From Rhyacichthys aspro (lineage: Eukaryota; Chordata; Actinopteri; Gobiiformes; Rhyacichthyidae): a stretch of 64,000 nt of DNA. The stretch lies in assembly GCA_036850595.1 (NCBI GenBank), contig CM072156.1, forward strand, positions 2,670,030 through 2,734,029. The letters run 5' to 3'. The notes under the pieces were generated by a model that did not search any database, was not told the DNA's origin, and was given only the letters and a program-made list of their open reading frames with translations. Shown in pieces: positions 27,701 through 39,700 of this stretch; the stretch's first letter is position 1; each line of letters starts with the position of its first letter. Made by a program: the position numbers and the translations under genes.

Positions 27701-30700
27701 TTCACATTTCTGAAGTGCATTTAAACGCGTCAGATCTGATTATTACAATTATCTGATTACTCCCAGTTATCAGATTAATACGGTCATGTAAATGGGCTCA
27801 GTCTTGGTCTGGATCAGTTGTATTGTTCCGTTAAGTTGTCGAAGGCAAAAAAAAGCCCCGTTGATCTGTGTAATGTGTGTCTGCCAAACATTTACTAATA
27901 ATTAATTTACATTTAAAGAGCATATATGTCACTCTTTTCCTTCAAAGCCCTGTACTTTTGCTAAAGCTACCGTCGTCTCTACTTATTTATCATTTTTTTA
28001 CCTTAACAGTTAATTTGAAGTAGACAGAGATATTTTTTAAGTCCAGTCAGTCGCCATATTTATTATTCGCCAAGAAAATGTTCCGGTTTCCAAAGAATAC
28101 AACGTCAGCCGCCACTTTTCCACCAAACATGAGACTAACCAATCAGACAGCTACTGCTCAGAGGTTAGCAGCAGATTTACAGGCTTCAGGTGTCATTTAT
28201 ATTAGTTTATACTTTCTGAACTGACCCCTCTGTCTGATTTTAAAACCTAGTGTGGCCCTTGAGTTAGCCTCATGTGAAAACTCACCAGTTAAATACTTAC
28301 TTTAGACAGAATTGAAGAGTAGAACTGCATCTCAACAACAGTCACAATGGTATTTAATTGCTGCAGTAGTATTTGTAGACAGGCCCAGGTATTTTTCATG
28401 TTTTAAACAGATGTATTGGCCCTCACTAATCATTTATATTCATCATTTATCGGAGCAGGAAGTGAGAGCAGGTCCCTGTGGTGATAAATAAACATTATTA
28501 GTGTAGAGCAGGTGAGTTATTCATATTCAGGAGCAGCGTGCAGTGTCAGTGTGATCTCTTTTAACTCCGGTCTCTTCTTTGACAGAGCGGTCGATCAGAG
28601 TCTTCACAAGGTCAGGCCGGTCCGTCACAGGGAAAACTTAGACTCCCTCCAGTGACAGCCTCGGCTCGTTTTTTCCTCTGAGTCCGGAGCCGAGCGATGA
28701 AAGACAGGGAGGAAATGAATGCGTGTGAGTGACAGCGTTTACTCCGGACCCGAGGAGAGCTCTGCTGAATGAGAAGCCGTCTGTTTTTCTGTTGTTTGTT
28801 CACAAAGAAGAGCTATTGTTTGTGAATGAACAATCGAGCTGTTCAGTGGAAACTAGAGAACACAGACCAACTCCAAAGATGTTTCAGCCTTTGTCTAAAA
28901 TTAAGGTGGAGGCAATGTTTATGGCTCTTTTGTTACTGCTTTTAAGATGTTGTCAAAGATTGTTATAGATCTTCAGAGCATCAAACAAAAGAGCCTTTCC
29001 CATTGGCTGTTGGTCTACACAGTTTGTCAACATTGAATCAATGTCAGTGGAAAATCCTACTGGATATGTCTGCTGAATAAAAATAAGATGAAAGCAGGCA
29101 GGCATTTAGTTTGTTTATAGAGTTGTTTTTATGTTTATGTGCCTGATATTTTTTTCTTCTCGTTGTGAAAATGGTTTAAACCCAAATAGTTTATTGTAAA
29201 ATCAATAATATGTGAAAAAAACAGTCTTTCTGATCCATCTACTGTTTATTTTAAGGGATTGTAATAGATGAGAACCTCTATTCAGGAACAGAAAACCTTG
29301 GAGCGCTCCCATTGGTCGACACTTGTCACATGACGTTCCAGGAAGTTTAATAGCTGCAGATAAAGTGTATTTTCAGCTGAATATGTCTTTTAACAGAGAA
29401 ACAGCTGAAAAAAGAAAAGCATCAACAGAGAAAAGGGAGACAACGTAAAACACAGATAAATACTGTCAATTCAATCACGTAATGTTTAACGAGGAGGAGA
29501 TAATTGTTGTCCTGACGCTGAAGTCACAGCTAAGCTAACGCTAAACTCTAAACTTCAGTTTGGTCAAATGGATTAGTATTTTGTGGAGCTGCACAATTTG
29601 AGAACATATCTAATAACTATGTTGAATCCACTTTCGTCATGCTAAGGGTCAATTGTCAAATGTTAACCTGTAACCTTTAGTTATAAACAAATCATTTTCC
29701 TGTGACCAGAAAACACAGCAAGCAGTGAGAAGTGGAGTCGATCAAAGGTAAGACTGAAGCAAGACTGAGTAAAAATTCATCTGTGAAAAGGCACAAACCA
29801 ATAACAACTTAGGACTTGTCTCTAACTTTATAACATATATTATTATATTATTGTTATTTACCCTCACCTGGTGCAGAGGCTTTTGGCCCAAAAACTGAAA
29901 AAAGCTTTTCCACTTGTTTCTCATGAATCTTGTGAATAAATCTAAGAGTGACGTCCTGGATCTGGATTTTCTAACTGGATTTGATCAAATGACCGACAAT
30001 TAACATGACTCTGAAATGAAAGATATGAAATAATTCAAGTGTGAGCAGGTTTGAACATGTTTATTATAGAGTAGAAAGAGGGTTTAATCAGCAGATGAGT
30101 AGGAAAGAAAGTATTGAGTTTATTGTATCAGCGTCAGACAAAAGAGAACTAGAAAACATTTACCAGTCTTTAAAAAGTTTGTTAGAGTCCTTCTAATGAC
30201 TACAATGTGTGAGAAAGGGTTATTAGGAGAAATGAGCAGCAGAAACTTAGAAATAATGAGGTGGGCCACTGTCGAAGTGAAAACAACTGCTGCTGGAGCA
30301 TAAATGACACCACAACAAACATTAGGCACCAGCAAGGTCCCTGCAGTAAACAAACATGTGACCAAACACACACCCTCCAGGAAAATATCACAGAGGGAGG
30401 AAGTTTGTCAAGTTGGGCTCATGTTTGGCTCATATTGGGCTCTTTTTGGGCTCTTATTGGGCTCATATTGGGCTCATATTGGGCTCTTATTGGGCCCTTG
30501 TTGGGCTCATATTGGGCTCATATTGGGCTCATATTGGGCTCTTATTGGGCCCTTGTTGGGCTCATATTGGGCTCTCGTTGGGCTCATATTGGGCTCATAT
30601 TGGGCTCTTATTGGGCCCTTGTTGGGCTCATATTGGGATCATATTGGGCTCTTATTGGGCCCTTGTTGGGCTCATATTGGGCTCTTTTTGGGCCCTTGTT

Positions 30701-33700
30701 GGGCTCATATTGGGCTCTTATTGGGCCCTTGTTGGGCTCATATTGGGCTCATATTGGGCTCTTTTTGGGCTCTTATTGGGCCCTTGTTGGGCTCATATTG
30801 GGCTCTCGTTGGGCTCATATTGGGCTCATATTGGGCTCATATTGGGCTCTTATTGGGCCCTTGTTGGGCTCATATTGGGCTCTCGTTGGGCTCATATTGG
30901 GCTCATATTGGGCTCATATTGGGCTCTTATTGGGCCCTTGTTGGGCTCATATTGGGCTCTTATTGGGTTCATGTTGGGTTCATATTAGGCTCTTGTTGGG
31001 CTCATATTGGGCTCTTATTGGGCCCTTGTTGGGCTCATATTGGGCTCTCGTTGGGCTCATATTGGGCTCTTATTGGGCCCTTGTTGGGCTCATATTGGGC
31101 TCTCGTTGGGCTCATATTGGGCTCATATTGGGCTCTTATTGGGCCCTTATTGGGCTCATATTGGGCTCTTATTGGGCCCTTGTTGGGCTCATATTAGGCT
31201 CACATTGGGCTCATATTGGGCTCTTATTGGGCTCATATTGGGCTCACATTGAGCTCTTGTTTTGCTCATGTTTGGCTCATGTTTGGCTCATGTTTGGTTC
31301 ATGTTTGGCTCATGTTTGGTTCATGTTTGGCTCATGTTTGGCTCATGTTTGGTTCATGTTTGGCTCATGTTTGGTTCATGTTTGGTTCATGTTTGGCTCA
31401 TGTTTGGTTCATGTTTGGCTCATGTTTGGCTCATGTTTGGTTCATGTTTGGCTCATGTTTGGCTCATGTTTGGTTCATGTTTGGCTCATGTTTGGCTCAT
31501 GTTTGGTTCATGTTGCAGGTGAGTACATGAGCACACACGGGAAGTGCCACCTCTGTGACGCCACCTGTCTTCAGTGTTCTGGTCCAGAGAGAGAGGACTG
31601 CACCAGGTGCCCCCCGACCAGGTGAGAGCTTCAGACCTCAGTTATCCATTTTGTGATGTATAAATGTTCTCCTTTTTTTTTAAAACACCACAATACAACC
31701 TCATCTTTTCTATCCAGGTTTTTCGACGACGGCCGCTGCGACATCCGCTGCCAGAGGGGGCGCTACACCCTGGACAGACAGTGCTACCCCTGTCACCACA
31801 CCTGTCACGAGTGCACCGACGCAGGACCGGACAACTGCACCAGCTGTGACCGAGGTGCAGTGAACGCCTCATTCGGGAAATCATCTTTTCAACTTTTGAC
31901 ATTTGAATCTCTTCTCGTTTCTTCTGAACCCTTCAAAGTTGACCCAAAAAACCCACAAACCCCATTTTTGTCAAAGGCGTGAAGACACAAATGACTCAAA
32001 TGAAGCCCTGACTCGTTTTCCAGCTGAAGAAATATCAGTCAAAGGCTTCGGTGATAAATCTGTTTCCCTCGGTGTCACAGACTGTATTATGTCTGTCCGG
32101 GTGAACCTGAGGATATTCTGTTTCACGCTCGCTCTCAGATTTAAACGGGCCGACAGCCAGCAGCAGATTAGGCGCAGCTTTCTCCTCACGTGTGCACACA
32201 CTTTCTCAATTAGGGCCGCAGACTGTGTTTCCAAATGCGGTCGGCTTTAATTGTAGCTCTGTCTGAGGCTCAATGAGACATAACAATAATAAGACGAAGG
32301 AAGCCTGAGCCGGTGTCGTTTCTCTCTCCAAACAGCCCGGCCTCGTCCCACACGCACAGCGGGAGGGGGATGATTGACGCCCCTGCTGTCTGTACGAAAG
32401 AAGAGATAGAAAATTATATATAAGAAGGAAAGGAATGCGGAAATCAACAAAAGAAAGCAGCCATTTACTATAAACACAAGTGAAGGCAGGCCTCACTATT
32501 TACCTTTGATTCATGACGCCCGGGACGTGACCAGCTCATAAACACTTTCATTTTAGCTTGTTTTTTTTGAAGTGGTGCTACATGTTTGTTTTTTTTGCCG
32601 TCTCTTTCTCAGACGCCACCTCTCCTGCTTCTCTTTTATTAAAAAAGTCAAACCAGACCATTTTTTCATCCACAAAACACCAATATATTTCACCAAACTG
32701 AAGTTTAGAGCTGACTGTAAACTTTTAGCTCCGACTTTATCGTCAGAACGTCAATCATCTCCTCCTCGTTAAACATTACGTGATTAAGTTGTCAATATTT
32801 ATCCCTTTTTTCACATTGTGTCCTATTTCTAGATGGATTTTAACAAAGTCCCTTTTTTGTCAGTATTTTTTATGCTTTGTGTTCTGATGCCTGCGTCTGA
32901 ACTGTAAAACTAGAAGCTGAGAAACTCTAATGCACACAGGTCAAACTCAAGGCCCAGGGGCCAAATGCGGCCCTTTGCAGTGTTTTATGTGGCCCTACAA
33001 TGCATTTAGTTTGGTATATTTTTTCAGATTAAATTGTTTATGAAAATCTTAAACCATTTTTTCAACCAATATATGTATAATTTGCACAAATCCAAATAAT
33101 AACTGTTAAAATATTTAAAATCTGTTCAGTTTCACCTAAAACTTGCTCAAATCCAACTAAAACCTGCTCAAATCCATCAAAACCTGTTCAAATCCATCTA
33201 AAACTTGTTGGAATTATATAAAACCAGTTCAAATCCATCTAAAACTTGTTGGAATTATATAAAACCAGTTCAAATCCATCTAAAACCTGTTAAAATGCAA
33301 CTTAAACCTGTTCAAATCCATCTAAAACCAGTTCAAATCCATCTAAAACATGTTCAAATCCAACTAAAACTTGTTTAAATCTGACTAAAACCTGTTCCAA
33401 TCCAACTAAATTCTGCTCAAATCCAACTAAATTCTGTTCAAATCCATCTAAAACCTGTTCAAATCCATCTAAAACCTGTTGAAATTATATAAAACCAGTT
33501 CAAATCCATCTAAAACCAGTTCAAATCCATCTAAAACCTGTTCAAATCCATCTAAAACCTGTTCAAATCCGACTAAAACCTGTTCAAATCCAACTACAAC
33601 CTGTTCAAATCCAACTAAAACCTGTTCAAATCCAACTTAAATCATTAGCGGAGGTAAACAATAGTCAAAGATAACTTTTGTAAAACTCAAACCCTCTGAT

Positions 33701-36700
33701 CTAATGTAACTGTATGTTTTTCCTCTCTTCTGTTGTAGACGTCCAGGGGACCTCCAGGTACCTGTTCGAGGGCCAGTGTCGCGTCACCTGTCCCGAGGGC
33801 TTCTTCCACTCTCCGAGGAGTCGCTGTGAGCCCTGTCCCGACGACTGTCTCATCTGTTCGTCTGCGTCCCACTGTGTTCGCTGCAGCCCGGGACACAGGC
33901 TCAGAGGAGGACAGTGTGGCCCTGCAGTGCAACGAAGGTGGGACAAAACACACCGAGGAAGGACATGTCCATAAAGACATGAAGACTAGTCTGGACTCCC
34001 TAGAGCACACAGGTCAAACTCAAGGCCCAGGGGCTAAAAGCGGCCTTTGCAATGTTTTATGTGGCCCTTCAATACATTTAGTAGTTTATATTTTTAGCAC
34101 TACGTTGAATTTAAACAGGTTTTAGATGGATTTGAACAGGTTTTAGATGGATTTGAACAGGTTTTAGATGGATTTGATTTTTGCTGCAAAGATTAGCCTA
34201 CCACTACCTACTACGACCTGTTCAAATCCATCTAAAACCTGTTCAAATCCAACCAAACCCTGTTCAAATCTGACTAAATCCTGTTCATATCCAACTAAAA
34301 CCGGTTCAAATCAATCAAAATCCTGTTTAAATCCATCTAAAACCTGTTCAAATCCATCTAAAACCTGTTCAAATTCAATCAAAACCTCTAATCTGACTTC
34401 CTGTTAAATCCTAAGTTCAAATCCAACTAAAACCTGTTCAGATCTAACTAAATTCTGTTCAAATCCAACTAAAACCTGTTCAAATCCAACTAAAATCCTG
34501 TTCAAATCCAACTAAACCTGTTCAAATCCAACTAAATCTGTTCAAATCCAACTAAAACCTGTTCAAACCAACTAAATTCAACAACTAACCTGTCAACCAA
34601 CAATTCCACCACACAAATCCAACTAAACCCTGTTCAAATCCAACTAAACCCTGTTCAAATCCAACTAAAACCTGTTCAAATCCAACTAAAACCCTTTCAA
34701 ACTCATCTAAAACCTGTTCAAATTTAAATAAAACCTGTTCACAAATGCAGATAAAATCTTTGATAAACTCAGGAAACAGAGAATGACATTTAGCTGAACT
34801 GACATCAAACCTGTGGCGCCCCATCATTAAATATTAATATAAACACTGTCAGTCTTATGTTTATTTTGCATTTTTCATTTAATTCATGTCTTTTAGTGTT
34901 TAGTTTTGGTTTTTCATGATCCTTGAGTTCCCTTGATCACAGCGTAGGGTTCACTCTTCAGACTCTTCTGACTTTAGTTGTACATTTAGTAAAACGTGCA
35001 GGTTGTAGTGTTGTTAAATTGCTGCACATCCTTCATATTCCGGTGTTTTGGATGTGCTTTTATTCCATATTCCATCTGTTCTTCAGGTGAAGTGGCCGAT
35101 GCTAAAAGCGGGACCTGTCTCTCGTGTGACGAAGGCTGTAAGGAGTGTAAACACAGTAAGTATCCCACATCTCTCATTTATACTTTCATTTCCGTCTGTC
35201 AGTATTACTCCGAAAACTCCGCCTAAAGCTCATTCTTCTCTGCCTCCTCCTGTCGACACAAGCGCACTTCCTTCACCCAGAGACGATTAGGAGCATACCA
35301 TCGAAAGTTGTTGTTGTGCTAAAGCGGTCTGAGGTCGAGACGCTCTGTTATTATCTCATTATCCGTTCAGGAGAGGAATATCTGTCTTCAGACTCATCCC
35401 GGACGCGGCTTTCCCTGCAGCCCGCTCCTGCGTAATCACAATTTTCCAAACAAGACGGCACATTACTGATTGGAAATGATCGGCGGGAGAATGTCTGAGT
35501 CTGAGTCAAACGAGGGCAGCTTCAAACCTCAGTCTCACAGTTTTTACTTGTGGGAAAATAAGCGGAGACACTGTTAGACTGCTTCAGTTGTAAACCCTAC
35601 ATACTTCCAAATGTAAAGCTTCCCATTTTCCTTTTAAATCACTAATCAATGGTTAAAATTATGGGTCGTTTAATTTCACTTTTCTGTCTGAACTCTTTAA
35701 ACCTGACCTGGCGTCTGCAGGTTTTATTCTCTCAGACATTATCTTAGGTGTAGTTTGTTTTAGTCTTGGTCCATGTAACGTTCAGATTAACAAGGCCTTT
35801 CTCAAGAAACACACTAGAGGGCGCTATTTTACTGCTATCTCAATGGTTTTAATCATGTTAACCATGTTAATCCTCTCCTCAGTTTGTTTAATTCAGTTCA
35901 AACTCAAAGTGATAGTTATTAAAAATCCTTTCAGCGGTTTTAGTTTAGATTTTAACAGGATTTAGTCAGATTTGAACAAAGCAGGAACATTAAATTTAAA
36001 AAAATTGGGTTTTGTTCAGCTCTTTGAGGCAGTTGTTATTGTGATACTGAGCTATAGAAATAAAATTGAATTAAACTTTTTTATTTTGACACATTTAAGG
36101 CTCTGCTTTGACGAAGAGTAAACATCAATCACTTGGAAGATCATATGCGATATATTGTGCAACATTCTGGGGATCCCCATCTTTTTGGAGTTTTGGAAAT
36201 TCTTGATCCATTGATTGATCCGCTCTTGTTATAGACACATGTATCTGTGATTTCTACACATCCTGACTCCACATTTCAGCACAAATATTCCAGTTGAATC
36301 CGTGTCTGCGGCTGTAGTTCCCGGCCTCACGTAGACACCGCCTGAAGGCTGGATTTCCGGCTCCTCTCGTTCTATACGTCGATCCCTCCCTTTTTTTCGC
36401 TCTCTCTGATGAGTAATTGCTTTCACAGGTAGCGGCTTGTCCAGGTGCAGACCGGTGCTTCCTAAGTTGTGGGTGAGGAATGAGGGACGGAGCAGAGGTC
36501 TCTCGCTGTGTTTTGACATTTGTCGCATGAAGAGCTGACAGTGTGGCTCTTTGTGGGTTTCACTGGTTTTGATTGACTTCAGGATTTAATTAGACTGAAA
36601 ATAACTTCTTACTCTTATTTATGCCCAGTTTATTTGTTTACCAGTGCTTTATTGTCAAAACAAAAGCCAAAAAATGCATTTAGCTTCAGTCATTTACATT

Positions 36701-39700
36701 TATCTCGAGGCATGTTGCAGGTTTTTGTAGAAAAATCACACAAATAACTAATAATGAAGCATATAGACATGGATCTGTTGTACTGGAGCGCCCTCTGCTG
36801 GTGACAAAGTCAAACTACTTTTTGTAGTTTTCACAATAAAACACCATTTTCCAACTGTTTTTTATTTTATTATTCAAACTGATCAGCTTTGTCAATTCTT
36901 TAAACACAAATCTCAGTTTTAATGTCTCCAAACTGTAGCAGAGGTTTGCAGGTTTTCAACCTTCAACCAAGTCTTAAACCTAGACCTAGACCTAGACCTA
37001 CTGAGAGTGTAAAGATCATTTGTATTCATATAAAGTATATATTTTTTTGTATTTGTGATATTGTATTTATAATAATATATGTGACTGAATTATTCTGTTT
37101 TAAGCATCTTCTACTGCTTATTCCCAATGTAAGAAAATGAATAAATATTTGCTGAGAGTGTGTAATAAATGTCTTTTTTTTAGGAGACAGTGGAGATCTG
37201 CAGCAGGGAACTGTCTGTGTCAAATGTGAAGACGACTATTACCAGTGAGTGTCTTTAAAGTGAACTGGAGCTGATGTTTTTAGCTTAAACTTTACATTTG
37301 TCTCAAGAAAACCAAGACAGAAATAACACTTTTGAGACACTGATATTGTTTTAAGGTATATTGTAAAAAGGACAGTGTAATTGTAAGATGCTGCAAAGAA
37401 TAAATGATTGTTGAATATAACTGCTGAGATTCTTATTTTCGAGGCTAATATTCGGAGTTCGTGCGGGTGCTTGAAATCCTTGAAAATGCTTTAATTTTAA
37501 TTTTCAAGGTTGAAACAGTCCTTGAATTTTGGATAAAGTGCTTAAAATTCTGATTGTGTTGCTTTAATAATTCATAATCTCACTAGAAACATTCAACAAA
37601 CATTTCCATTAAAAGAGACCAAACTTAAAGGAACACTTCATCTAATAAATGAACATCTTTTTGATCAAACAAGTTTCATTTTTGAAGCCTTTTTTTTATG
37701 CCACAATAGATTTTAAAAAAAAAACTACATTCAGTTTATATCAACATGTAATTTACTGCAGTACGGTTCTTGAAAAACATGAAAACACACCTTGAAAGTG
37801 CTTGAAAAGTGCTTAGAAAAGGTGTAAGAACCCTGAATACTGAACTGTGATGTGTTTGTGTCCTCAGGTCTGAGTCGGACTGTTTTAAATCCTGTCCTGA
37901 TCAGACGTACAGCGTGGACGAGACGATGCGGTGTGTCTCGTGTGAAGACGAACACTGTGTGAACTGCGACCAGTCTCAGTGTTACTGGTGTCAGGACGGC
38001 TTCTACGTGTTCGGTGCCTGATTATTTCCACATATTTATCCGTATTTTATATTTCTTTGTGTCTTTTTATTGGAGAGATGCGTGTGTTTTCAGACGGCGA
38101 GTGCGTGGACCGCTGTAAACCCGGGTTCTTCGTGGACGAGGAGAGTCAGGACTGCGAGCCGTGTCACCGAGCCTGTCGATCCTGCGGAGGGCCTCGCTTC
38201 GACGACTGCGACTCCTGCGAAGACGGGTTCACGCTGAACGAAGGGGAGTGTCTGGAGTCCTGGCAGCTGGGAGTCTGCCCCGAGAAGCTCTTCAGAGACA
38301 GTACGCACCCGTCTCTTTGATAACACAGCGTCTCCTGAGAGTCACTAGATCAGAAGAGCCTTTTATCGTCTCTGTTTGTTCTGATTTCACTGTTTTTTTC
38401 CTCAGATCAGGGACAGTGTCAACCCTGTCACTCGTCCTGTAAGTCCTGCTCTGGCTCCAAAAGGACAGACTGTCTCAGCTGCTTCACAGGTGAGCTCACT
38501 TTATCTGACTTTTTTAAAGTAAGGAGCACTCACACTTTGTTAAAAAGAATAAAAAAGAAGGTTTGAAACTGTAGTAGAATTAAACGCTAATGAACCAGGC
38601 TAATTCACAACGTAATCATTCATTATTTTAAATGAATATCAACAGTGCAAGAAAAACATGCTTCAGAATGTGACAGATGCACGTTACAGTAACATTATGT
38701 TCATTTTTTTTTCTTTTTAAATGTTTTTTATGTGATAGACCAAAATATGTTTCTTATTATTACAGATAATTTTTTATAATATTTTTAATGTTTCATTTTA
38801 GTTGATTTTATTATTATTCATTTACAGTTTAGTTTATTTTTTACATTTTAATTTAATTTTTTTTTAATTTATTTTTGTTTACATTTTAATTTAATTTATT
38901 TTATTTATTTATTTTTTTAATTTTAATTTAATTTTTTATTTTATTTTTAATTTAATTTTTAATTTATTTAATTTATTTTTGTTTACATTTTAATTTAATT
39001 TATTTAAATTAATTTTTAATTAAAGTTTTATCAATTTAAAAATGATTATTGTCCTAAACTCTGGTTGCCATGTTTTTTTGTTACTGCATTGTTGTCAGGT
39101 TTAATTGGACTAAGGCAATAATTTGAATTTCTGTATGTCTCTAAGTGTTAGCCCTGCGAATAACTCGTGGTTGTTCCGGCCCAAAGCAGCTGGGACTGAT
39201 TCAAACGTCTGTGACTCAGAACAAAAGAAAACGTAGAAAAGAGTCAGTTTGTCAGGAGCAGGTTAAGCATAAATTAAATAAACGTAAAGAACCTGAAAGA
39301 GCAGATAAATCCAGTTCAATCATCGTCGGGTTGTTCTTCTGGTTCCAGATCACTTCCTGAACGCCCAGCAGACCTGCCTGAGCCGCTGCCCGCCCGGGAC
39401 CTTCTCCAACAGGACGTCCGGTCAGTGTGAGGAGTGCTCCAGGGGCTGCGTGGTGTGTCAGGACGGACTGCAGTGTCTCAGGTGTCACCACGGGCTCTAC
39501 CTGCAGGACGGGGCGTGTGCAGCGCAGTGTCACAGGTGAGTTCCAGGGTTTGAGTCAAAAAATCTGAATTATTGCTTCAGGACAAAGAATGCTCCAGAGT
39601 GGGACGGAGTAACAGATGTAAACACACGAGAAAAACATGAGCTTCACCCAGTTTTACACATTTTGGATCATTCTGTGGTGAGCTTAACTAGTTTGTCAGT

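Noticed and set aside
30261..31625. 454-residue open frame over the 12-bp array
   Set aside because: The period is a multiple of three with stop-free units. Only its last 34 residues are real coding sequence (the PCSK5 exon at 31519).
33912..33936. Treating the PCSK5 exon at 33739 as proof of a pseudogene
   Set aside because: All other exons are intact, with good splice sites and conserved cysteines, and PC5A is unaffected. A 2-bp difference in a GT run is more economically an error, polymorphism or alternative donor.
38690..39030. AT-rich tract as a matrix attachment or replication origin
   Set aside because: Only base composition supports it. No further motif could be shown.
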